A model generated the notes under the pieces. It worked only from the letters and a program-made list of their open reading frames with translations, was not told where the DNA came from and made no database searches. From Deinococcus aestuarii (GTDB lineage: Bacteria > Deinococcota > Deinococci > Deinococcales > Deinococcaceae): a stretch of DNA of 58,869 nt. Shown piece by piece: positions 9,107 to 21,132 of this stretch. The stretch lies in assembly GCF_018863415.1 (NCBI RefSeq), contig NZ_JAHKSN010000029.1, forward strand, positions 1 through 58,869. Reading direction: 5' to 3'. Within the stretch, counting starts at the first letter, position 1, and every line of letters begins with the position of its first letter. Both the position numbers and the translations under genes were made by a program.

Positions 9107-10000
9107 TCAGAGGACGAGCACCCCCCGGTGCTGGGCGGCCCCCTCGGGCTCCACGTGGATGGTGACCTCGCTTCCCGGCACCTCCCGCTCGATCACCCCT
9201 TCCAACCGGTCACAGATGGCGTGCGCCTGCCCCACCGTGAGGTGCTCGGGCACCACCAGGTGGAAGTCGATAAAGGTCAGCCGCCCCGCGTGCCGGGTGC
9301 GCAGGTCGTGGGCCTCCAGTGCGCCCTCGGCGTGCTCGGCCACCAGGCGGCGGATCAGCGCCTGCGTCTCGGGCGGCGCGGCCTCGTCCAGCAGGCTGCG
9401 CGCGGACGACCGCACCAGCCGCCCGCCCACCCACAGGATGTTGAGGGCCACCAGCATCGCCATGATCGGGTCAAGCACCGTCCAGCCGGTCAGCGCCACC
9501 AGCCCCAGGCCGACGAGGACGCCCCCGCTGGTCACCACGTCGGTGAGCAGGTGCTGACCGTCCGCGACCAGGGCGGGGGAGCGCAGCCGCCGCCCGCTGC
9601 GGACGAGGTAGGTCCCGTAGCCCGCGTTGAGCAGGGTGGCGCCGAGCGAGACGAGCAGGCCCACCCCCAGAGCCTCGAGGGGCTTCGGGGCCCTGAGGTC
9701 CTGGTAGGCGCTGTAGATGATGCTGACGGCGGCCAGGACGATCAACACGCCCTCGAGCACGGCGGAGAAATACTCGGCCTTGGCGTGGCCGTAGGGATGG
9801 TCGGCGTCGGCGGGCTTGCGCGCGACGAAGAGGGCGAAGAGGGCGGCAGCGGAGGCGACGACGTTGATGACGCTCTCCAGCGCGTCGGAGTACAGCGCGA
9901 CGCTCCCGGTCAGGAGGTAGGCACCCGCTTTGAGCGCGAGGATCAGCAGGCCCAGCAGCAGGCTGTACCCGGCCAGGCGAAGGGTACGGTCCAAAGTCAA
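9107..10000 (-). CDS. Cation diffusion facilitator transporter (FieF-like)
   Basis: A 297-residue protein with six predicted membrane helices and a cytoplasmic C-terminal domain. Metal-site motifs are YSDALES in helix 2 and ADGQHLLTDVVTS in helix 5, and HPYGHAKAEYF marks the loop before helix 3. CDF proteins export Zn2+, Fe2+, Cd2+ or Mn2+ in exchange for protons; the substrate cannot be read from sequence here. It follows the small anchored protein by 40 bp in the metal operon, and it is clearly distinct from the CzcD-like CDF at 11499-12389. Confidence 0.92.
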   Translation of the reverse strand: MTLDRTLRLAGYSLLLGLLILALKAGAYLLTGSVALYSDALESVINVVASAAALFALFVARKPADADHPYGHAKAEYFSAVLEGVLIVLAAVSIIYSAYQDLRAPKPLEALGVGLLVSLGATLLNAGYGTYLVRSGRRLRSPALVADGQHLLTDVVTSGGVLVGLGLVALTGWTVLDPIMAMLVALNILWVGGRLVRSSARSLLDEAAPPETQALIRRLVAEHAEGALEAHDLRTRHAGRLTFIDFHLVVPEHLTVGQAHAICDRLEGVIEREVPGSEVTIHVEPEGAAQHRGVLVL

Positions 10001-10040
10001 CCTCCTGGAAGACGGGCGGGCAGGCGTGACCGGGTCGGGA

Positions 10041-10460
10041 CTACGGCTTGCCGCTGATGGCGATGAGGGTGGTGTCCCCCTCTCGGGTGGCGTGGTACTG
10101 CAACAGGTCGCCCCCCTTGTTGAGGAACGCCGAGTAATTGCCGGGCAGGGCGTCGTCCGTCAGTTGCTGATACCCGGCGCGCTTGAAGGGGTCGAGCAGG
10201 GCCCTGGGTTGCCAGCCGGGCAGCCGGTACTGTTCGATGCGGCTGAAACCTTGCCGGACCTCCTGGCGGTACGTGCGGCTGTACGTCGGGCACTCCGGGG
10301 TCAGGCCCGCTGGCAGGGGGGCCAGCCCGTTCCAGAGCGTGCCCGGCCGCTCGATGCAGTACAGGTTCCCCTGCCAGCGCCGCTCCACGGCAAACCACCA
10401 GCCGCCCAGACCCAGCAGCCCGACGAGCGCCACGGCCAGCACGATGAAGACGGGCCTCAT
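10041..10460 (-). CDS. Small membrane-anchored hypothetical protein
   Basis: A 139-residue protein with one N-terminal helix (VFIVLAVALVGLLGLGGWWF) and an exported domain containing two cysteines (LYCIERPGT and LTPECPTYS). I do not recognise the family. The ATG at 10460 overlaps the stop of the ArsR gene (ATGA), so it is translated together with the metal sensor, and a CDF gene follows. A periplasmic role linked to metal stress is an inference from this position only. Confidence 0.75.
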   Translation of the reverse strand: MRPVFIVLAVALVGLLGLGGWWFAVERRWQGNLYCIERPGTLWNGLAPLPAGLTPECPTYSRTYRQEVRQGFSRIEQYRLPGWQPRALLDPFKRAGYQQLTDDALPGNYSAFLNKGGDLLQYHATREGDTTLIAISGKP

Positions 10461-10819
10461 TCCCGCACGTGGTCCACCGCCCCGCCGATCAGGTTGTTGA
10501 TGTGCTGGTCGAGCAGGCGGTAGTAGACGATGCGGCCCTCCTTGCGAAAGGTCACCAGCCGGTGGGCCCGCAGGAGTCGAAGCTGGTGGCTGACCGCGCT
10601 CTCGCTGATCCCGACCACGGCGGCCAGGTCGCACACGCACAGCTCCTCGGTGTTCAGGGCGCTGAGAATGCGGAATCGCGTGGGGTCGGCCACGATCTTG
10701 AGCAGGGCGGTGGCGTCCTCGATGCACCTCGCATCGGGCAGGGTGGCGCGGGCGCGGGCGACCGCCTCGGGGTGGACGCAGGTGACCTCGCACACATCGT
10801 CTTGAGAAGCGGTTCTCAT
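10457..10819 (-). CDS. ArsR/SmtB-family metal sensor, CadC-like
   Basis: A 120-residue winged-helix repressor. It carries both cysteine pairs of the CadC type 1 site: VCEVTC near the N-terminus and ELCVCD in the recognition region, followed by ISESAVSHQLRLLRAHRLV and an FRKEGRIVYYRL wing. Such proteins release DNA on binding Cd2+, Pb2+ or Zn2+. ATG 10819 gives the standard N-terminus. An in-frame GTG at 10858 overlaps the SCO1 stop and would add 13 residues. TATGGT lies 6 bp upstream of ATG 10819, suggesting a second, leaderless promoter inside the operon. The likely target is its own operon, including the cadA-type ATPase. Confidence 0.92.
   Translation of the reverse strand: MRTASQDDVCEVTCVHPEAVARARATLPDARCIEDATALLKIVADPTRFRILSALNTEELCVCDLAAVVGISESAVSHQLRLLRAHRLVTFRKEGRIVYYRLLDQHINNLIGGAVDHVRE
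10803..10818. promoter_or_regulatory. Inverted repeat overlapping the ArsR start codon
   Basis: TGAGAA-GCGG-TTCTCA is a perfect 6-bp inverted repeat that covers the first codons of the CadC-like gene. Its position and dyad form fit an autoregulatory operator, but ArsR operators vary and it could be chance. Confidence 0.35.
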
Positions 10820-10854
10820 GTCCTGACCATAGCGCAGGGCAGGGGGAAGCACCG

Positions 10855-11502
10855 TCACCGCATCACCTCCCGCACGTCCGCCGCCACGCGGTCCGTGTTC
10901 GTGAGCTGGGTGTAGTCCCAGACCAGGCGCCGCCGTCCCTCGCGGTCGATCAGGTACACGCCGGTGGTGTGGTTGATCTGGTAGGTCGTCTCGCTCTTGA
11001 CGTCGGACTTCTGGTAGCCCACCCCCCAGGCGGCCGCGGTGTCGCTGAGCCCAGGCTCCGGAATGAAGACTCCCCCCGCCGACGGGCTGAAGAACTGGAC
11101 GTACTCCCGGAGCTTTCGCACGTCATCCCGGGCGGGGTCGAGGGTCACGAGGACGGTGCGGAAGTTGGCCCGTTCCCCCTGCGGCAACGCCTGGCGCACC
11201 CGCTCCAGGGAGGCCAGGGTGGTCGGGCAGATGTTCGGGCAGTGCAGGAAGCCGAAGAACACGGCGACCGTCTGGCCGCGCAGCGAACTCAGGGCGAAGG
11301 GACGGCCGTCCTCCCCGGTGCCGGTCAAGACGGGCGCGGTCGTTCGCGGGTCATACACCGTGCCGTAGAAGGGAAAGGGGCTTTTCACGCGGGCGTAGGC
11401 CCACACGCCGCCCAGCAGCAGGCCGACCGCCAGAAGCGCCCACAGCAGGGACTGCCAGACGGGGCGTGGGGTCGCAGGGGAAGAGAGGGTCGAGTCGTTC
11501 AT
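10855..11502 (-). CDS. SCO1/SenC-family copper chaperone
   Basis: A 215-residue protein with one N-terminal anchor (about residues 18-37) and a thioredoxin-fold domain. The copper ligands are present: two cysteines in LHCPNICPTT and the distal histidine in YQINHTTGVYLID. SCO proteins deliver copper to the CuA site of cytochrome oxidase or act as thiol reductants on the outer face of the membrane. The ATG at 11502 overlaps the czcD stop (ATGA), and its own stop overlaps a GTG of the ArsR gene. Confidence 0.93.
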   Translation of the reverse strand: MNDSTLSSPATPRPVWQSLLWALLAVGLLLGGVWAYARVKSPFPFYGTVYDPRTTAPVLTGTGEDGRPFALSSLRGQTVAVFFGFLHCPNICPTTLASLERVRQALPQGERANFRTVLVTLDPARDDVRKLREYVQFFSPSAGGVFIPEPGLSDTAAAWGVGYQKSDVKSETTYQINHTTGVYLIDREGRRRLVWDYTQLTNTDRVAADVREVMR

Positions 11503-12389
11503 GGGTGCAGGTGTCCTTCGTGTCCGACATGGAGACCGGGCGGTTCCAGTTGCACGGTGCTGTGCTCGATGCCATGCCGCTCGGCGACCTCGTGGACCCG
11601 GGCGAGCAGGCCCTCCTGGGGTCCGGGCACCACCAGGTGCGCCGTGAGGTTGTGTTCGCCGCTGGTCACACTCCAGACGTGCAGGTCGTGAACTTCGGCG
11701 ACCCCCGGCAGGGCCGCGAGGTCTGCCCGGAGCACGTCCAGGTCCAGCCCCTCGGGGGTGCCCTCCATCAGGACGTTCACGCTGGCCTTCAGCAGCGTCC
11801 AGGTTCGCGGCAGCACCCACAGACCGATCAGCGCGCCCAGCACCGGGTCAATCCAGGTCAGGCCGGTAAAGCGAATCAAGAGCGCCCCGGCGATCACCGC
11901 CACCGAGCCGAGCAGGTCGCTCACGACCTCCAGGTAGGCAGACTTCACGTTCAGGCTGCCCTGACTGCCGCCCACCAGGATGCGGGCGCTGATCACGTTC
12001 ACGACGAGTCCCAGCACCGCCACGATCAGCATGGTGGTGCTCTGGACCTCGACCGGCTCGCGCAGGCGGCGGTAGGCCTCGACCAGGATGTACATCCCGA
12101 TGGCGAAGAGCGCCCCCGCGTTCACGGCCGCCGCCAGGATCTCGGCGCGGCGGTACCCGAAGGTGCGCTGACGGTCGGCCTGGCGCTGCCCGATGCGGAT
12201 CGCAAACAGGGACAGGGCCAGCGCCATCGCGTCCGTGAGCATGTGCCCGGCGTCGGAGAGCAGCGCCAGGCTGCCCGAGAGAAAGCCGTAGATGACCTCG
12301 ACGACCAGAAAGCTGCCGGTCAGCCCCAGGGCGAGGGTGAGTTGCCGGGCGCTCGCGCTCGCCCCGTGGCTGTGCCCGTGCTCACTCAT
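11499..12389 (-). CDS. czcD: CzcD-type zinc/cadmium/cobalt CDF exporter
   Basis: A 296-residue CDF protein with His-rich ends (EHGHSHG at the N-terminus, HVGHEGHLHP at the C-terminus), six helices and a cytoplasmic domain. The helix 2 motif is SDAGHMLTDAM. Helix 5 reads YLEVVSDLLGS, a glutamate where many zinc exporters have histidine, a variant I associate with CzcD-type members. Its function is proton-driven export of Zn2+/Cd2+/Co2+ from the cytoplasm. Its ATG lies 8 bp inside the end of the upstream DUF305 gene, and its stop overlaps the SCO1 start. Confidence 0.9.
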   Translation of the reverse strand: MSEHGHSHGASASARQLTLALGLTGSFLVVEVIYGFLSGSLALLSDAGHMLTDAMALALSLFAIRIGQRQADRQRTFGYRRAEILAAAVNAGALFAIGMYILVEAYRRLREPVEVQSTTMLIVAVLGLVVNVISARILVGGSQGSLNVKSAYLEVVSDLLGSVAVIAGALLIRFTGLTWIDPVLGALIGLWVLPRTWTLLKASVNVLMEGTPEGLDLDVLRADLAALPGVAEVHDLHVWSVTSGEHNLTAHLVVPGPQEGLLARVHEVAERHGIEHSTVQLEPPGLHVGHEGHLHP

Positions 12390-13035
12390 GGGTCATCCCG
12401 TCCATCGGGGTCGGGGCCGCCTCGTCTTTCGGGGCCGTCGTCGGCGTCTGCGGCCGAACGCCCCGCCCGGCGAGCAGCGCGTCGATGGCCTCGATCTCCG
12501 AGGTCTGCGCGGTGATGACCCGCTCGGCGAACGCGCGGACCTCCGGGCGGTTCACGTCCCGCAAGGCCGACTGCGCCATCGCCACGCCGCCCTGGTGGTG
12601 CCGCCGCATCACCTGGAGGTACTGGCGCTCGGCCACGCCCACCGGCAAGTACGCGAGTTCCTGGACCTGCTGGGCGGTCGCCAGGCCCATGTGCGCCCGG
12701 TTCATCCCCGCCATCGGCGCCTCGGTCCCAGCCAGGGGTCGGCCCCAGGCCATCAGCCAGCCCTGCATCTGCCCGACCTGGGCCTGCTGGGTGAGCAGGA
12801 TGTCCTGCGCGAGCAGCTTCACCGCCGGGTCCGCCGCGCGCTTGACCATCGTCACGCTCATCTCGACCGCCTGGGCGTGGTGGGCGCTCATGTCCCGGGC
12901 AAAGGTCACGTCCGCGCTGCCCTCGGCGGGGAGGCGCGGCCAGGTGGCGGCCAGCGCGCCCCCCACTACGGCCGCCCCGACCAGCCCCGCGCCCAGCGCC
13001 CGGATCAGACGGTGCCGCCGTACGCGCCGCTGCAT
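12382..13035 (-). CDS. DUF305 protein with two His-His motifs (copy 1)
   Basis: A 217-residue protein with one N-terminal membrane anchor and two ferritin-like DUF305 half-repeats: FARDMSAHHAQAVEMS and QVMRRHHQGGVAMA. DUF305 proteins are exported helical-bundle proteins that recur beside copper and other metal resistance genes; their biochemistry is not settled. The gene overlaps the upstream DUF3105 gene by 31 bp and czcD by 8 bp. Two further DUF305 genes are at 26527-27150 and 41812-42414. Confidence 0.9.
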   Translation of the reverse strand: MQRRVRRHRLIRALGAGLVGAAVVGGALAATWPRLPAEGSADVTFARDMSAHHAQAVEMSVTMVKRAADPAVKLLAQDILLTQQAQVGQMQGWLMAWGRPLAGTEAPMAGMNRAHMGLATAQQVQELAYLPVGVAERQYLQVMRRHHQGGVAMAQSALRDVNRPEVRAFAERVITAQTSEIEAIDALLAGRGVRPQTPTTAPKDEAAPTPMDGMTHE

Positions 13036-13505
13036 GACGCTCCGATCTCCGGGGCCTCGCCCCCCTGCTCGTACTTCTGGAGGAACTTCTGAACGCGGGG
13101 GTCGTTCACGTCCTGGAGTTCCAGTTGGGCGTTCCAGGCGGTCAGGACCAGCGGCGCGCTCTGCGTCTCGTGAGGGGAGAGCAGGGTGTAAGTGCGGCCG
13201 TCCACCACCTTCTTCAGCGCCTCAACCTGCTCGGCAGGCAGGCCCTGCTTGTAGGTGACCCACACGGCGCCGTGTTCCAGGCTGTGCACGGCGTACTCGT
13301 CGTACAGCGGCCGGTCGTACACCCCGCAGTTCTGCCAGGCGGGGTTGTGGGCGCCGCCAGGCGGGGGCGTCTGGGCGTAGTTGATGCGCCCTGGCTGGTG
13401 GGCGCCGCCCTCGTTCTTGAAGGTCTGGACGCCCTCGATGTCGCCGCCCCCCTGGGAGCAGGCGGCGAGCAGCACGGGCAGGGTCAGCAGCAGCATTCTC
13501 TTCAT
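13005..13505 (-). CDS. DUF3105 lipoprotein (copy 1)
   Basis: A 166-residue protein with a lipoprotein signal (LLLTLPVLLAACS, lipid-modified Cys about residue 16). The DUF3105 core is HNPAWQNCGVYDRPLYDEY followed by VHSLEHGAVWVTY. The conserved His, Cys and HSLEH residues could bind metal, but no function is established. It starts in an ATGA overlap with lspA, the gene for the peptidase that would mature it. A paralogue at 43633-44172 adjoins lgt. Confidence 0.88.
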   Translation of the reverse strand: MKRMLLLTLPVLLAACSQGGGDIEGVQTFKNEGGAHQPGRINYAQTPPPGGAHNPAWQNCGVYDRPLYDEYAVHSLEHGAVWVTYKQGLPAEQVEALKKVVDGRTYTLLSPHETQSAPLVLTAWNAQLELQDVNDPRVQKFLQKYEQGGEAPEIGASCSGAYGGTV

Positions 13506-14053
13506 GGGTTCTCCTCGGTGTGAGTAGGGGCACGGGACTCGGGGGAGGAAGGTCCCTCACGGCGTGCCTGGCGTTCTCTCCACCCGGCGTGCAGCAGCAA
13601 CCCGGCGACCCCGGCGCAGACCAGCACGTCCGACAGGTTGAAGATCGGGAAACGGCCACCGCCAAGTGTCCCGGACACGGCGTCCAGCAGCGGTGAGGTC
13701 AGGTAATCGACGACCGCGCCGCGTGTCAGGCCGTCCACGGCGTTCCCGAGCGCCCCCGCCGCGATCAAGGCCAGCGGCCAGCGCTGAGCGCGGCCCAGGC
13801 GCCCCGACAGCAGCGCGGCCACGATCACCAGCCCCACGAGCAGGCGCAGGACCGCCAGGGGGGCCGTGAAGCCCCCCAGCATGCCCCAGGCCATGCCTGG
13901 ATTCAGAGTGAAGTCCAGGTGCAGTACGCCCGGCAGCAGGGTCCGGTCAACGCCGGGGGTTAGGTTCGCCACCGCCCAGCTCTTGAGCAGCCCCTCCAGG
14001 GCGAGCAGGGCCAGGATCGTCGCCAGCGGCCACCCGCGTGACCCCGCGCTCAC
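13502..14053 (-). CDS. lspA: Lipoprotein signal peptidase (signal peptidase II)
   Basis: A 183-residue membrane protein with four helices. The two catalytic aspartates are in GNAVDGLTRGAVVDYL and FNLSDVLVC, the normal LspA sites. It cleaves diacylated prolipoproteins before the lipid-modified cysteine. lspA genes are known inside metal-resistance operons (for example next to Pb/Cd/Zn ATPases), and this one lies between a ZIP transporter and a DUF3105 lipoprotein with ATGA overlaps on both sides. Confidence 0.95.
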   Translation of the reverse strand: MSAGSRGWPLATILALLALEGLLKSWAVANLTPGVDRTLLPGVLHLDFTLNPGMAWGMLGGFTAPLAVLRLLVGLVIVAALLSGRLGRAQRWPLALIAAGALGNAVDGLTRGAVVDYLTSPLLDAVSGTLGGGRFPIFNLSDVLVCAGVAGLLLHAGWRERQARREGPSSPESRAPTHTEENP

Positions 14054-14781
14054 GACGCCAGCTCCAGCAGGTACAGGGCCACGAAGCCCGCGAAGAAGGC
14101 GGCGGTGATCAGCGGGGTCTCCTTGACCTCATGCGCCTCGGTGAGCAGTTCCTCGGTGACCAGGAACAGCAGGGCCGCCGCGCCGAAGGAGAGGACGATC
14201 TCCAGGGCGAGGCCCGAGAGCCCCTGGAGGAGCGTGCCCCCCAGCAGCGCACCCAGGACCACCAGCAGGCTCAGCCCGGCGACGGTCAGGATCGTGCGGC
14301 CCCGGGGCGTGCCGGACTGGCCCAGGCTGGAGGCCACCGAGACGCCCAGGAACAGCAGTTCCAGCGTCAGGGCCACCACCAGCAGCATGCCCACCCGCGC
14401 GCCCGCCGCGAAGCCCACCCCGATCAGCAGGCCGTCGATCAGCACGTCGATGCCGACCACGGTCACCAGCCCGACGTTCCCACGTGGGGCTGGCCCGCCC
14501 GCTGCCGGACGTTCCAGCCGCTCGGCCAGTTGCCGGATGACGAGCATCAGGCCCACGCCCAGCGAGAAGCCGATCACCACGCCCAGCGGCTGGTGGCCCC
14601 GGGTGATCTCCGGCAGCAGTTCGCCCGCTACGGCGGCGAACACCACGCCCGCGGCGAAGTGCTGCACGAAGGAGCGCAGCCGCTCGCCCGGCGTCCGGAA
14701 GGTGGCGAGGGTGCCGCCGAGCAGGGTGGCGGCGACTGGGATCAGCGTGAGGGACAGGAGCTGCGGGAGGGGCGCGCTCAA
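14050..14781 (-). CDS. ZIP-family metal transporter
   Basis: A 243-residue protein with about eight hydrophobic helices. The fourth and fifth carry the expected polar residues (FVQHFAAGVVFAAVAGELLP and VVGIDVLIDGLLIGVGF), although the canonical helix 4 HxxxE is altered to IDVLIDG. ZIP proteins move Zn2+, Fe2+ or Mn2+ into the cytoplasm. The altered ligands resemble ZIP members of uncertain direction, so the substrate is open. It starts in an ATGA overlap with the glutaredoxin gene. Confidence 0.82.
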   Translation of the reverse strand: MSAPLPQLLSLTLIPVAATLLGGTLATFRTPGERLRSFVQHFAAGVVFAAVAGELLPEITRGHQPLGVVIGFSLGVGLMLVIRQLAERLERPAAGGPAPRGNVGLVTVVGIDVLIDGLLIGVGFAAGARVGMLLVVALTLELLFLGVSVASSLGQSGTPRGRTILTVAGLSLLVVLGALLGGTLLQGLSGLALEIVLSFGAAALLFLVTEELLTEAHEVKETPLITAAFFAGFVALYLLELAS

Positions 14782-15032
14782 GAGGCCGCGGCTCCTCCCA
14801 GGGCCGCCAGAATCCGGGGGCGCTGGTCGTCGAAGGGACCGTACAAGGCCTGATCGCCGATCAACGTGACGGGGGCGATGCGGACCTGAGCTTTGGCCTG
14901 CATCTCTACCAGGGCCTCCGGGTCCCCCCGCACGTCCTTCTCGGTGAAGGTGACCCCGTGGTGGGTCAGGAGCCGCTTGACGGCCTGGCAGTCCGCGCAG
15001 TTCGGGACGGTATAGAGCGTGATCTCCGGCAT
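14778..15032 (-). CDS. Glutaredoxin-family protein (CxxC type)
   Basis: An 84-residue thioredoxin-fold protein, MPEITLYTVPNCADCQ, with a dithiol CADC active site and cis-proline region IAPVTLIGDQ. It starts 3 bp after the ATPase stop and overlaps the ZIP gene by ATGA. The C-terminus GPFDDQRPRIL parallels the CxxS protein at 7074-7328. The likely role is reduction of protein or metal-bound thiols in the cytoplasm under metal load. Confidence 0.88.
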   Translation of the reverse strand: MPEITLYTVPNCADCQAVKRLLTHHGVTFTEKDVRGDPEALVEMQAKAQVRIAPVTLIGDQALYGPFDDQRPRILAALGGAAAS

Positions 15033-15035
15033 GGT

Positions 15036-17531
<2,496 letters not shown>

Positions 17532-17650
17532 GCCCGCACTATACCTGAATGTCCGCTCACATGTCGAGACGAAAAGATGTAGGATCGCTTTCGGGCCACG
17601 CGACCGCTGGGGAGACCAGCAGGCGGAGGCTGGCCCAAGGAGGCAGGATC

Positions 17651-17896
17651 ATGACGATGGGATCACAGATTCAGGAGCACATGCCGGTGATGTGCGCGGA
17701 CGGGCACCCGCACGGCGAGGTGGACCGGGTGGACGGGGAGTACATCAAGCTGACCCGGGACGACTCGGGGACGCACCACTGGTTGCCGCTGAGCGCGGTG
17801 GACCACGTGGACGAGCATGTGCACCTCAAGCTGAACCACGAGCAGGTGCATCAGCAGTGGCTGAGTGAGGACCCCCACCCCGAACACCGGCAGTAA
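17651..17896 (+). CDS. DUF2171-family small protein
   Basis: An 81-residue acidic, His-rich protein (MTMGSQIQEHMPV...). It has the short beta-rich form of DUF2171 (VMCADGHPHGEVDRVDGEYI, then HHWLPLSAVDHVDEHVHL), a PRC-barrel-like fold common in Deinococcus; its function is unknown. ATG 17651 is preceded by AGGAGG with 7 bp spacing. It is divergent from cadA, and a strong hairpin follows its stop. Confidence 0.82.
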   Translation: MTMGSQIQEHMPVMCADGHPHGEVDRVDGEYIKLTRDDSGTHHWLPLSAVDHVDEHVHLKLNHEQVHQQWLSEDPHPEHRQ

Positions 17897-17910
17897 GCCA
17901 GTCGTGATCA

Positions 17911-17934
17911 GGGGGCAACCCGCAAGTTGCCCCC
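17911..17934. terminator. Bidirectional hairpin terminator
   Basis: GGGGGCAAC-ccgcaa-GTTGCCCCC is a perfect 9-bp stem between two converging genes, the DUF2171 gene (+) and the CPD ATPase (-). There is no long T-run. Confidence 0.75.
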
Positions 17935-17962
17935 TCTGCCTCTCCCCTCAGTGCCCGTGCCC

Positions 17963-20590
<2,628 letters not shown>

Positions 20591-20677
20591 TGTTTCCCCC
20601 TGCTTTCCCGCTCATCGCCTCACGGCGTGATCGCCCCGCGCCGTGAGGGTAGGCGACACGTGTTCAATTCCTGTAAA

Positions 20678-20713
20678 CCCTGCGGGCAAGCGCGGCGGTC
20701 GCTGCCCGCAGGG
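20678..20713 (-). other. Leader hairpin upstream of the CPD ATPase
   Basis: CCCTGCGGGCA and TGCCCGCAGGG form an 11-bp stem around a 14-nt loop; the stem can extend by a further 3 bp past a bulged A. It lies in the roughly 260-nt leader between the CsoR-type promoter and the ATPase start. It may be an attenuator or an RNA-stability element. Confidence 0.45.
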
Positions 20714-20854
20714 ATGAACCGTCTGGCGAGTGCCCGCTTCGCCCGCGCACCGATGACGTTCTCAAGGGCTCCAGTGAGGCTGGCGCGGTCGTGACCTCGG
20801 CCTTTCGGGAAGGCGCGGGGTGCTCTACCGCCAGAATGCCTTCCCCGCCCTGAC

Positions 20855-20881
20855 CCTATACCCTCCCCGGGGGGATGTCAA
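20855..20881 (-). promoter_or_regulatory. CsoR-type operator overlapping a TTGACA promoter (site 1)
   Basis: On the plus strand, TATACCCTCCCC and GGGGGGATGTCA form a GC-tract pseudo-palindrome (20857-20880) almost identical to the box before copZ. On the minus strand it gives TTGACA (20881-20876), a 15-bp spacer and TATAGG (20860-20855), the same geometry as the copZ promoter. It points to the CPD ATPase gene. Confidence 0.7.
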
Positions 20882-21132
20882 GGCTGAACACGGCACTTGG
20901 GTTCAGCTAAGCAGACGTAGAACTTCATGGCAGGCCGTCGTCAACACATCAGTCAGGCTATCCTCTGGGGGTGGATTAGAATTCAGGCAGCTTGGGGCGG
21001 AACAGTTGGCCTGAGGGGCGAGGTGAGCAAAAATCGCTGCCGGGTGGGGTCCAGGCCCTGCACCAAGACGTGGGCAAAGTAGGACGGATCTTCGCGCCGG
21101 CACTGTTACCCTGCGGCCAGCGGGAGGAACCT

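Noticed and set aside
17540..17580. ArsR-type operator between cadA and the DUF2171 gene
   Set aside because: Only short ATGT/ACAT arms are visible and they do not match the dyad at the CadC-like start.
20661..20688. GTTCAATTCC resembling a tRNA T-arm
   Set aside because: No matching acceptor, anticodon or D-arm can be folded around it.
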